Shown: piece by piece, positions 54,401 to 64,000 of the stretch
How the letters are laid out: the number at the start of each line of letters is the position of its first letter
Numbering within the stretch: position 1 is the first letter of the stretch
DNA from: Prorocentrum cordatum
Taxonomy: Eukaryota; Sar; Dinophyceae; Prorocentrales; Prorocentraceae
DNA length: 64,000 nucleotides
Direction: 5' to 3'
Assembly: GCA_963575745.1 (NCBI GenBank)
Contig: CAUYUJ010020695.1
Location: forward strand, 61,001 to 125,000
Notes under the pieces: generated by a model
Told to the model about the DNA's origin: nothing
Seen by the model: the letters and a program-made list of their open reading frames with translations, nothing else
The model's database searches: none
Program-made: the position numbers and the translations under genes

Positions 54401-54950
54401 CGCGATGTCCTTGCCCAGCTCCTTGTTGTTCGCGAGCTCACCCGCCAACTCGCTGACCGACATGGTTGGCGCGTGGGTCCTGACCCAGCCAACGCAGTCG
54501 GCGCAGATGTCCACGTCCCACTCGTTCCTCTCCAGGCCCGCATCCTCGCGAGCTGCCATCGGCTTCTCCTCGGGAAGGCGTCTCGTCCTCCTCCCTCGGT
54601 GTTCCTCGAACCAACCCTGCCTCCCCCTCCCCCTCTTGCTCCTCCCCCCTCTCGTCCACCATCGTCCTCCTCCTTCTACTCTCCCCCTTCTATTCCTCCT
54701 CCTCGCCCCGAGCCCCCGTCTGACGGGGCGGGGGCAGGGCGGCGGGGGTCGCGCGGCTATTCGGAGCGCGCCCGACGTCCTTGGAAGTCTTGGCGCACAA
54801 GAAACAGCCACACACGCGCCCCCGACGCTTCGCGGGCGAAGCGCCGCCAGAGGAAGCGGCGGGAGTGGGCGCGGCAGGGCCCGCTGCGCCAGCCGAGGAG
54901 CCCCGCGGGCCCCCCGTGGGCGGCGGCTTGCCCTCGGCGCGCTTCGCCAT
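51490..54950 (-). pseudogene. large zinc-finger-type protein of unknown family, two in-frame TGAs and a frameshift
   Basis: Exon 1 (54,950-54,780) starts MAKRAEGKPPPTGGPRG and ends in CGCFLCAKTSK. A 235-nt GA-AG intron (54,779-54,545) leads to DAGLERNEWDVDICADCVGW, giving Cys pairs CFLC ... CADC, a zinc-ribbon-like arrangement. Then VEVHDDYGLLRYQDFVDLRG and FYPNPLNAKKRMKVISKFGV. Near 54,107 one added base would join VSEMRIAS to TKQPSLLMKYAAKSFLNKHA. The body runs through TGA 53,181-53,183 and TGA 51,738-51,740 in one frame, helical and Ala/Lys/Glu-rich (for example ACELISAAAKAAARLGDSGN), to MHAGLAAAYVAA near 51,500. I do not recognise a function. It could be a multicopy family, a pseudogene, or a gene with assembly errors. 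Confidence 0.6.
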
Positions 54951-55118
54951 TGTGCCGGAGGGCGGGTGGATTCTGAGCTGGTACCGTTGCGAATCGCACA
55001 ATATCTTGAATCGCTCGATTTGGAATTGCTGCAGTGCGTGCGATACCCCTCACCCCCCATCTGAAAAAAATATGCTAACGGAGTTCCCCAAATAAAGAGA
55101 TTAACGGTTTCGTGGGAC

Positions 55119-56345
55119 ACATTTTCTCGATACCCTCCTCGCTCAGGCGGGGCCTCCCTGGGGGTGTGGGAGGGGCACGAAACCATGTAAATAGTATGGT
55201 ATTCCGATACCCTCCTCGCTCAGGCGGGGCCTCCCTGGAGGGGTGGGAGGGGCACGAAACCATGTAAATAGTATGGTATTCCGATATCCTCCTCGCTCAG
55301 GCGGGGCCTCCCTGGAGGGGTGGGAGGGGCACGAAACCATGTAAATAGTATGGTATTCCGATACCCTCCTCGCTCAGGCGGGGCCTCCCTGGAGGGGTGG
55401 GAGGGGCACGAAACCATGTAAATAGTATGGTATTCCGATACCCTCCTCGCTCAGGCGGGGCCTCCCTGGAGGGGTGGGAGGGGCACGAAACCATGTAAAT
55501 AGTATGGTATTCCGATACCCTCCTCGCTCAGGCGGGGCCTCCCTGGAGGGGTGGGAGGGGCACGAAACCATGTAAATAGTATGGTATTCCGATACCCTCC
55601 TCGCTCAGGCGGGGCCTCCCTGGAGGGGTGGGAGGGGCACGAAACCATGTAAATAGTATGGTATTCCGATACCCTCCTCGCTCAGGCGGGGCCTCCCTGG
55701 AGGGGTGGGAGGGGCACGAAACCATGTAAATAGTATGGTATTCCGATACCCTCCTCGCTCAGGCGGGGCCTCCCTGGAGGGTGGGAGGGGCACGAAACCA
55801 TGTAAATAGTATGGTTTTCCGATACCTTCCTCGCTCAGGCGGGGCCTCCCTGGAGGGGTGGGAGGGGCACGAAACCATGTAAATAGTATGGTATTCCGAT
55901 ACCCTCCTCGCTCAGGCGGGGCCCCCCTGGAGGGGTGGGAGGGGCGCGAAACCATGTAAATAGTATGGTATTCCGATACCCTCCTCGCTCAGGCGGGGCC
56001 TCCCTGGAGGGGTGGGAGGGGCACGAAACCATGTAAATAGTATGGTATTCCGATACCCTCCTCGCTCAGGCGGGGCCTCCCTGGAGGGGTGGGAGGGGCA
56101 CGAAACCATGTAAATAGTATGGTATTCCGATACCCTCCTCGCTCAGGCGGGGCCTCCCTGGAGGGGTGGGAGGGGCACGAAACCATGTAAATAGTATGGT
56201 ATTCCGATACCCTCCTCGCTCAGGCGGGGCCTCCCTGGAGGGGTGGGAGGGGCACGAAACCATGTAAATAGTATGGTATTCCGATACCCTCCTCGCTCAG
56301 GCGGGGCCTCCCTGGAGGGGTGGGAGGGGCACGAAACCATGTAAG
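55119..56345. repeat. 77-bp satellite, about 16 copies
   Basis: Unit: cgataccctcctcgctcagg, then cggggcctccctggaggggt, gggaggggcacgaaaccatg, taaatagtatggtattc. Copies are nearly identical; one is 76 bp (near 55,780) and the outermost copies differ most (first: ctgggggtgtggg; last: gtaagtagcatgg). Every minus frame gives overlapping small peptides, an artefact. High identity points to recent amplification or homogenisation. Confidence 0.97.
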
Positions 56346-56620
56346 TAGCATGGTTTTCGGTATGGAGTGGTATGGAATGGTATGGTAGGTATGGTATGGT
56401 ACGGTATGGTATGATATGGTATGGTACTGGAGGTATGGTATGGTATGGTACGGTGTGGCATTGGTGTGATATGGTATGGTATGCTATGGTACGCCATGGT
56501 ATGGTATGGTACGGTATGGTACGTATGGTGTGGTATGGTATGGTATGGTATGGTATGGTATGTGTGGTAGGAACTATGGTATGGTATGGTGTGTGTGGTA
56601 GGAATCATATTGTGCTGTAT
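56346..56620. repeat. (ATGGT)n pentanucleotide array
   Basis: Imperfect atggt/acggt/gtggt pentamers directly continue from the last 77-bp unit. The unit itself contains tagtatggtat, so the pentamer array could have expanded from that motif. Confidence 0.9.
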
Positions 56621-57760
56621 GGAAGATGGAGCGGGAGGTGGGTGGGAAGGAGAGGGTGTTCTGGGAAAACAAGAACCCCACTCAGGATGTCTCGCCGTAG
56701 ACGCTCGCGAGACGAACGGCCCACGCTGCCCAACTTGCAACTATTGCACGCGTGGAGGGCAATACCTTTTTCAAAGTGACGCTCCCGCCTGAGACACTCA
56801 CGAATATTGTGGCCCGAGGCGCCTTAAACCGCAGTTGCTAAGGGCAGCTTTGCACGGCGCATCGATGTACCATGGTACACGTAATCACCTGGTTGCCTAG
56901 TGTAGGCTCCTCAATCCATATGCCCTGCCGCGAGTGCTCTAGCCGAGCTATCCGAATCTGGATCCCGACCCTGGGGTCCCAATCTAGATCTAATCTGGAG
57001 CCCTGGTCCAAGCGTGCACCCTGACCTGTAGCCCATAATGCGTGCGTCCGTGACGTGCACCCTAACATCGGCCCCCCGTCGCACCACATTGCTCTAAATG
57101 TCCTACCCGCGGTGCCCCAACGCGCAAACGTCGTGTGCAATGCAGGGTTGCATCTAACTACTCTGAGCAAGGTGACCCACCCTAAATTCGGGGACCTCGC
57201 AAAGTAATCAACAATGCCTGCACCATAATGCGGCCGTGACGAGAGTGGGCATCTCGAGTAGGGGTGGCGAGGGGCATGGGGGAGGGGGCGAGGGATGGGG
57301 GGGAGGGTAATGGGAGGGTGGCGGCGGTGGCGGCGGTGGCGGGGGTAAGGCAGGGGCAGGGGGCAGGGCGCAGAAGAAAGGTAACACGAAGAGGGGACCA
57401 AGGCGGATGAAGGACATATCAGGGGATGGGAAGGGAGCGAGGGCGCCGAGAATGAGAAGGCAATTGCTAGAGTAAAGCTTATCAAGGGAGCGGCCATGGG
57501 ATGTGCACATGGAGGGCGAGGGGTCGGAATGGGGATACCGAGGGGCAACAATAGGGTCCTGGACACTGCTTGCATTTCGAGCGCGCCGACTGTTGGACCC
57601 CAGTCTGTTTCGTATCTCTCAACTTGCATGGGCATCCAAACGATCTACGAGCATGGCGTGTGGACCTCATTGGCCCTGCTCGCTCAGCATAGCGTATTTA
57701 TCATCCTCTTGTTCGGCCTCCTTACATCTCCTCCTCATCCTCCTCCCCCGCCCTCCCAGT
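56620..57760. other. no supported gene
   Basis: Mixed composition. A G-rich stretch with ggcggtggcggc-type repeats at 57,240-57,400. No feature with support. Confidence 0.4.
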
Positions 57761-57768
57761 AGCACGCT

Positions 57769-58680
57769 CTACTGCTGCGACTGCTGGCTCTGGTCGGCAA
57801 ACTCTGGGGCGATCTCGCGGAACTGCTGCAGCAGGGAAGACGCGGTCGCAAGCTGCTGCTCCATGAACGGGTTCTGGGACCCCTCGCCACTCGGAGGATC
57901 TGTACTCTTCTTTCTCCAGCAGGGGGGCTGGCGAACTGGCTGCTCGAGCATGGGCTTCTCGCTGTCAGCCGCGGGGCCCCCGATCTCAGTCTCCTCGTGC
58001 GGGGGCGGCATGGGCTTCCACTTGTCGCTGGGGCTTGGGGGCTACGCGGGCGCCGCGGGGCGCTGATCGCCGCTGTCGGAAGCCGCGCTGACCACGGGCG
58101 AATCTGCTCGCTCTGGGGGGGGGGCGGAGCCACGCTCGACGAAGGGGCCCACCTTGGCGCGCCCGGCGGCGGGGCTCTGGAAGGGCGGGCACATCTGGAA
58201 GCCCATGCTGTCCACGTCCACTAAGGTCGATGCGGCCTCGGCGCAATTCTCCAGAATGGGCGCCCCCATCGGGTCTTCCATGCCCGCGGGGCTGCTTCCG
58301 CCAGTGTTGCCATCAAGTGATTGGCCAGACTTGACGGGGAGGTCCGTGCCGTCGCGTTCACCAACGCGACCTCCAGGTGCGAGCTCAGGGCCGTAGCCGT
58401 CGGGCGTGCCATCGACAGGGCTCGCGCGTCCACGAGCGGGCGGCTCGCGAAACACTGCTGGGATAGGCTCCGCTGCCTTCAAAGACAAAGTCATATTTGA
58501 CGCGCGACTGCTGCTGCCCCCGTCCAAAGAACAGCCTGCCCGCGGGGGAGGCACCATGAGGATCCCCGTCGCCTTCAAATGTCCCAGGGCCTTGCGGCGA
58601 CCATGCCCCGCGTCGGATTCTACATCCAAGTCGAGCGCCCCCGCGCAATTTACATTCACATGCTTTGTTGGCGGGGCCAT
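57769..58680 (-). CDS. unknown protein with one in-frame TAG
   Basis: From the ATG at 58,680 (MAPPTKHVNVNCAGALDLDV) a frame runs to TAG 58,042-58,044, then continues uninterrupted as PPSPSDKWKPMPPPHEETEI to a stop at 57,769, ending LLQQFREIAPEFADQSQQ. About 303 residues in all, Pro/Ser/Gly-rich and probably disordered, with no domain I recognise. The frame upstream of the ATG is open to 58,917 and includes a Cys-rich piece, probably leader sequence. Either a pseudogene by one nonsense change, or the segment around 58,040 is intronic. I cannot choose. Confidence 0.4.
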
Positions 58681-58919
58681 GGCGAAACGCGACGCGACGT
58701 GCCAGCAGCAAGTGAATAGGAGTATGGATGATCCACGGCACGAGTCCCGCTCAACAGATTTCGAACCGAACAAGTCAATGGCGCGGTGTGTATCCAATGT
58801 GTCGTATTTGCGCCCGACACCGCACTGGCAAGTTTGCGTCGCAATGCAATGCAATGCGTGCAGTGACAGCAGTTCGATGCAACCCAATATGGTCGCCAGT
58901 GCGCGGGGAGCTGGCATGG

Positions 58920-59240
58920 GCTAAACCATGTTCGGGTTGTTTTTTGTTTGTTTAAAACAAACCCAGTATGGGTTCAGACTTGGGCCGCCTGCACAACGAT
59001 GAGCAGGCTGCTATGGCGCAAGCTTGCCCACATGGTTCTCGCAATGTGTCTTGGGCAACCAAAGATTCACAGAGAGCCTGAGTAAAGCCGTCACCTAGCC
59101 GACCTAGACACCACTTTGACTGACATTAGACTTGACAGCTAGTGTTACAACGACATAGCACGTGGTCATCATGTACATGCGTAATAGAAAATATGCAAGT
59201 TCGTCGGGTATGCTCCAGAGGTGCCCCTATGGGGTTAGTG
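58920..59240. other. no feature recognised
   Basis: Moderate GC with tttgtttgtttaaaacaaac (58,943-58,962), a short palindromic stretch. Otherwise nothing. Confidence 0.4.
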
Positions 59241-59317
59241 GTTAGTATGCCCAACAGTGCCTCTTAGCAGTTGCGATGGCGAATGAGTGCGGCGCGCGCG
59301 CGGCGGCGGCGCGTGCG

Positions 59318-59335
59318 AGCGAGAGAAAGAGAGAG

Positions 59336-59396
<61 letters not shown>

Positions 59397-59478
59397 GAGA
59401 GAGAAGAGAAGAGAAGCGAAGAGAAGAGAGAGAGGAGAGAGAGAGAGAGAGAGAAAGAGAGAAGAGAGAAGAGAAGAG
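59318..59478. repeat. (GA)n tract
   Basis: About 150 bp of GA dinucleotides with agaagagaag variants towards the right. Pure polypurine on the plus strand. Confidence 0.95.
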
Positions 59479-59514
59479 ATATACTATAATATTGCGTGCG
59501 TGTGCGCGTGTGTG

Positions 59515-59955
59515 CGCGGTGTGGCGGTGGCGGGGTGGGTGGGTGGTGGGTGGGCGGGGGCGGGGGGCGGGTGGTGGGTGGGTGGGTGGGTGGGGGGTGG
59601 TGGGTGGGGGGGTGGGTGGGTGGGTGGGTGGGTGGGTGGGTGGGTGGGTGGGTGGGGTGGGTGGTGTGCGTTGTGTGGTGTGTGAGTGTGTGAGTGTGTG
59701 AGTGTGTGAGTGTGTGAGTGTGTGAGTGCGTGAGTGTGTGAGTGTGAGTGTGTGTGTGTGCGTGCGTGTGTGTGTGCGCGCGTGTGTGTGTGTGTGGTGG
59801 TGGGGGGGGGGGGGTCGGGCGGTATGTGTGTGTGCGTGCGTGTGGTGGTGGTGTGTGTGGTGTATGTGGTGTGTGTGGGGGATCTCTGTGTGCGTGGTGC
59901 GCGCGCGCGTGCGTGTGTGTGCGCGCGGTGTGCGCGTGTGCGTGCGCGCGCATGG
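59515..59955. repeat. (GGGT)n, (GTGAGTGT)n and (GT)n tracts
   Basis: GGTG/GGGT repeats at 59,530-59,670, gtgtgagtgt repeats at 59,680-59,755, and GT/GC alternation to 59,955. Alternating purine-pyrimidine with G runs, so Z-DNA and G-quadruplex potential. Open frames here are artefacts. Confidence 0.95.
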
Positions 59956-60219
59956 CGGCGGCGTGGCGGGGGGGCGCGGCTGTTGCAGGTGCACGCGGCG
60001 AGGGGGCCAGTTGGGGTGACAGGCTGACAATTAGGAGGATGAGGAGGAGGAGTAGGCATGTGACGAATCCCACTCTGGAAGGTGCAACCGCGGGGGAATG
60101 CATCTGTCAAACCTCGCTCCTTGCACGGCACCGTGAGACAAGAGCCGCTGTCAGAAAAGTTCAAACTTTTTTTTTCGCGCGGGCTCCGCGGTGCCGACGC
60201 TATGCCAGCGGCGGGCAGA

Positions 60220-60335
60220 CCCACGACCAATCGGCAGCATTTTGTCTTGCACACCTCCTCCTTGCACAGGATGGGAAACTGGCGAGCAGACAGACAGCTC
60301 ATCGGCAACACTTTGCATTGTGTCTTGCACGCGTC
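60220..60335. repeat. short direct duplication
   Basis: cggcagcattttgtcttgca and cggcaacactttgcattgtg, each followed by tcttgcac.c.tcctcctt, at about 60,230 and 60,303. Confidence 0.6.
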
Positions 60336-60419
60336 CTCCTTCAAGCCGCAGCAGGCTACGCGCCTGCAAAAGATGACGCGTTCGGGAGGGGGGGAGGGGG
60401 GGGGGGGCGCGTGTTGGTG

Positions 60420-60722
<303 letters not shown>

Positions 60723-60729
60723 GTTTGGT

Positions 60730-61620
60730 CGCGGCGTGCGTAGCGAGCCGCGGTCGCGCCGCCAGAAAGCACAAACCGACTGAGAGCGGTCTGAAACTGT
60801 GAGCTACACGTTCCGGCGCTAACAAGCGCCCGTCACAGGCGACAGGGCCTGGTCGGGCCTGCACGGCAGCGCCGGCCCTGCAGTGACGGTTGGGCCGAGC
60901 TGGGGCCACGCTGCGGGACAGGTCGGGCATGCGCGGCTGCGCCTGCCCCCTTGGGGCTATGCCCCTTCCCCTGGGCCGACAGGGAAGGGGGGGGGGGGGC
61001 GGAGGGCCAGCTGGACTTTCCAAGGGCCCCCCCCAATCTGACGTAGTCAGGGCACGATTAAATCGAGGACTGGCCTCCCTGCGCCGACCTATTCTAAACA
61101 AAAAATCTGCCAACGTTGGGGCAGCATGAGATCGAAGACTTGCGCTGCCTTCTAGGGCCACACATGGCGCCATATTCGCGTAGTTGCCCCAAGCGATTGG
61201 AAACTTCAAGAAAAAGAAAATGCGGGGCGAGGCAATCAGTTTTTCCTGCGGCTACCGTCCTGTGCAACAGGAAACCCTTGCGGTCGTGGCGCCGCCCACG
61301 CTGCCAAAAGAGAAGGCCTGCCGAACCGCGTGAAAACCCGACCCCCGCTCAGCGCGGCAACTTTCGGGCTAGCTGGGGCTCGGACGGGCCAAAGCTGACG
61401 TCTACCCCAAGCCAAAGAATGTGTCACGCGTGCGGGTGATGACAGAAACCAATCGAGGCTTGAACACAAATGATTATGGACATGGCGGGGGGGGGTAAAA
61501 CGGACCTCGGCATCCCCAACAACTTCGCCAGCACTTCTTTGTAGCGCGCACCCATGACGAGGCGATCAGTTTTTTCCCAACCATCATGTGGTGTTGGGTC
61601 CTCGTTTTGAAGAGACGGTG
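60730..61620. other. no supported gene
   Basis: GC-rich at 60,830-61,030, with a 9-G run near 60,990, and unremarkable beyond. No feature recognised. Confidence 0.4.
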
Positions 61621-61630
61621 CCCCGCGTTA

Positions 61631-61684
61631 TCCTTCCTTCCTTCCTTCCTTCCTTCCTTCCTCCCGCTGCCTCCTCCCCCCTCC

Positions 61685-61716
<32 letters not shown>
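61631..61716. repeat. (CTTC)n and (ATC)n microsatellites
   Basis: (CTTC)n at 61,631-61,663 and (ATC)n at 61,686-61,716, immediately before the 90-bp satellite. Confidence 0.9.
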
Positions 61717-61719
<3 letters not shown>

Positions 61720-63537
61720 CCCAATTCGGCACACCCCTCACACGTTTCGTGGCTCCATAGGGAGCTCCACCGAAGGCCCCAGTGCCCGCGGCCGCATGCG
61801 TCACCCACACCCATTTCGGCACACCCCTCACACGCTTCGTGGTTCCATAGGGAGCTCCACCGAAGGCCCCTGCGGCCGCGGCCGCATGCGTCACCCACAC
61901 CCATTTCGGCACACCCCTCACACGTTTCGTGGCTCCATAGGGAACTCCACCGAAGGCCCCAGTGCCCGCGGCCGCATGCGTCACCCACACCCATTTCGGC
62001 ACACCCCTCACACGTTTCGTGGCTCCATAGGGAGCTCCACCGAAGGCCCCAGTGCCCGCGGCCGCATGCGTCACCCACACCCATTTCGGCACACCCCTCA
62101 CACGTTTCGTGGCTCCATAGGGAGCTCCACCGAAGGCCCCAGTGCCCGCGGCCGCATGCGTCCCCACACCCATTTCGGCACACCCCTCACACGTTTCGTG
62201 GCTCCATAGGGAGCTCCACCGAAGGCCCCAGTGCCGCGGCCGCATGCGTCACCCACACCCATTTCGGCACACCCCTCACACGTTTCGTGGCTCCATAGGG
62301 AACTCCACCGAAGGCCCCAGTGCCCGCGGCCGCATGCGTCACCCACACCCATTTCGGCACACCCCTCACACGTTTCGTGGCTCCATAGGGAGCTCCACCG
62401 AAGGCCCAGTGCCCGCGGCCGCATGCGTCCCCCACACCCATTTCGGCACACCCCTCACACGTTTCGTGGCTCCATAGGGAGCTCCACCGAAGGCCCCAGT
62501 GACCGCGGCCGCATGCGTCCCCCACACCCATTTCGGCACACCCCTCACACGTTTCGTGGCTCCATAGGGAGCTCCACCGAAGGCCCCAGTGCCCGCGGCC
62601 GCATGCGTCCCCCACACCCATTTCGGCACACCCCTCACACGTTTCGTGGCTCCATAGGGAGCTCCACCGAAGGCCCCAGTGCCCGCGGCCGCATGCGTCC
62701 CCCACACCCATTTCGGCACACCCCTCACACGTTTCGTGGCTCCATAGGGAGCTCCACCGAAGGCCCCAGTGCCCGCGGCCGCATGCGTCCCCCACACCCA
62801 TTTCGGCACACCCCTCACACGTTTCGTGGCTCCATAGGGAGCTCCACCGAAGGCCCCAGTGCCCGCGGCCGCATGCGTCCCCCACACCCATTTCGGCACA
62901 CCCCTCACACGTTTCGTGCTCCATAGGGAGCTCCACCGAAGGCCCCAATGCAAGCGCCCGCATGCGTCACCAACACCTTTCGGCACACCCCTCACACGTT
63001 TCGTGGCTCCATAGGGGGCTCCACCGAAGGCACCAGTGCCCGCGCCCGCATGCGTCACCCACACCCATTTCGGCACACCCCTCACACGTTTCGTGGCTCC
63101 ATACTGAGCTCCACCGAAGGCCCCAGTGCCCGCGCCCGCATGCGTCACCCACACCCCATTTCGGCACACCCCTCACACGTTTCGTGGCTCCATAGGGACT
63201 TTCCACCGAAGGCCCCAGTGGCCGCGGCCGCATGCGTCCCCCACACCCATTTCGGCACACCCCTCACACGTTTCGTGGCTCCATAGGGAGCTCCACCGAA
63301 GGCCCCAGTGCCCGCGGCCGCATGCGTCACCCACACCCATTTCGGCACACCCCTCACACGTTTCGTGGCTCCATAGGGAGCTCCACCGAAGGCCCCAGTG
63401 CCCGCGGCCCGCATGCGTCACCCACACCCATTTCGGCACACCCCTCACACGTTTCGTGGCTCCATAGGGAGCTCCACCGAAGGCCTCAGTGCCGCCGCCC
63501 GCATGCGTCACCCCCATCCATTTCGGCACCCCCCCCG
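61717..63537. repeat. 90-bp satellite, about 20 copies
   Basis: Unit: ttcggcacacccctcacacg, tttcgtggctccatagggag, ctccaccgaaggccccagtg, cccgcggccgcatgcgtcac, ccacacccat. Most copies are 90 bp; several have 1-2 bp indels (near 62,160, 62,233, 62,405, 62,918 and 63,170). With a period divisible by three, both strands stay open (30-residue repeats). The indels argue against coding. It lies upstream of a helicase exon and is probably intronic. Confidence 0.95.
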
Positions 63538-63554
63538 CATTTCTCGTACGGCAG

Positions 63555-64000
63555 GGTCATCACCACGGTGGCGTGCCAGGGGCGCACCATGCGCGAAGGC
63601 GACGGGGCGGAGAAACGGCGCTCCGGGGGCGGCCAGACCTCCGGGCGCGAGCAGTCCGCGGCCAGACCACCTCTCGGTCCTGTGGACTCTCGCCCTGGGC
63701 CGTCGGCTGCCCGGCGCGCTGCTCCCTCGGTCGACGTCGCCCAGGCGTGATCCTGGATTGCGGCCGCCACGAGGTAGGGAACGGCAAGAAGGAGGACGAC
63801 GACTGGTGGCTGGAGCTCTACGTGCTGCTCTCGCGCGCCACGCGCCACGAGGACCTCCTGCTCATGCGGGCGCCGCGCATCGAGTTCTTCCTGGCAGGGC
63901 CGCCGCAGGGCTTGCGGAAGCAGCTGGAGCAGTTTGCGGCGCGCACGAAGCGGTGCAGGAGGGAAGCGACGGCCCTCGCCAGGGAGCTCGGCTTCACCGA
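63555..64000 (+). CDS. superfamily-1 DNA helicase, C-terminal exons (partial, runs off the window)
   Basis: The exon starting about 63,555 (after tacggcag) encodes VITTVACQGRTMREG. A 146-nt GC-AG intron (63,599-63,744) follows. The next exon from 63,745 gives VILDCGRHEVGNGKKEDDD, then WWLELYVLLSRATRHEDLLL and RAPRIEFFLAGPPQGLRKQL. QGRT is the motif V region and YVLLSRAT is motif VI of SF1 helicases, which couple ATP hydrolysis to DNA unwinding. The join makes codon GGC across the junction. N-terminal motifs would lie to the left, beyond the satellite, and are not seen. PIF1-like or UvrD-like cannot be separated here. Confidence 0.75.

Noticed and set aside
55119-56345. Array resembling a CRISPR or a short-peptide gene family
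   Set aside because: Units are contiguous 77-bp copies with no unique spacers, and the peptides are overlapping reads of the same repeat. Eukaryotic satellite.
61717-63537. Repetitive protein of 30-residue units on either strand
   Set aside because: Both strands are equally open because 90 is divisible by three; independent 1-2 bp indels break both.

Overview
The window looks like nuclear DNA of a dinoflagellate; a large-genome free-living form such as Prorocentrum is my guess, not a proven assignment. Evidence: high GC with very low gene density; reading frames that join only across introns with GT, GA, GC and one GG donor and AG|G junctions; a Copia retroelement and LINE pieces of the kind I associate with dinoflagellates; abundant GGA/TCC, GA and GT tracts; and large imperfect tandem arrays. 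Nearly all recognisable coding sequence from about 1.4 to 58.7 kb is on the minus strand. The plus strand carries a helicase fragment at the far right end.

Layout. 0.1-1.27 kb: 24-bp minisatellite. 1.4-4.6 kb: possible retroelement remnant, a GGA-cored inverted repeat, GC-rich low complexity and an aged G-rich minisatellite. 5.0-9.9 kb: a long array of 11-12 bp units with interspersed hairpin cassettes. 9.8-33.5 kb: a seven-exon nucleotide-sugar-transporter-like gene (NST2, minus) whose fifth intron is inferred to be about 18.3 kb and to hold a degraded GC-rich coding region (12.85-17.2 kb) and a 10.2-kb Copia element (18,717-28,931). Other introns of NST2 hold three copies of a roughly 195-bp terminal-inverted-repeat element. 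33.8-45.8 kb: retroelement wreckage (LINE reverse transcriptase, a gag-like ORF, a LINE ORF1) separated by GC-rich repeats. 46.3-48.6 kb: a second nucleotide-sugar-transporter-like gene (NST1, minus, four exons seen). 49-51.4 kb: no convincing gene. 51.5-54.95 kb: a large broken gene of a zinc-finger family I cannot name. 55.1-56.6 kb: 77-bp satellite, then an ATGGT array. 57.8-58.7 kb: unknown ORF with one in-frame stop. 59.3-60.7 kb: long GA and GT tracts. 61.7-63.5 kb: 90-bp satellite. 63.55-64 kb: end of a superfamily-1 helicase gene (plus).

Most interesting points: (1) the Copia polyprotein carries two tandem cytosine-methyltransferase-like domains between protease and integrase, only the second keeping an SPPCQ loop; (2) several host introns look freshly made. 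One is exactly two 85-bp tandem copies that include 30 bp of exon, and another is bounded by 24-bp direct repeats that contain both splice sites; (3) TIR elements crowd the introns of the transporter genes, one with a 12-bp target duplication and a related empty site in the same window. Together these resemble intron gain by introner-like elements and tandem duplication.
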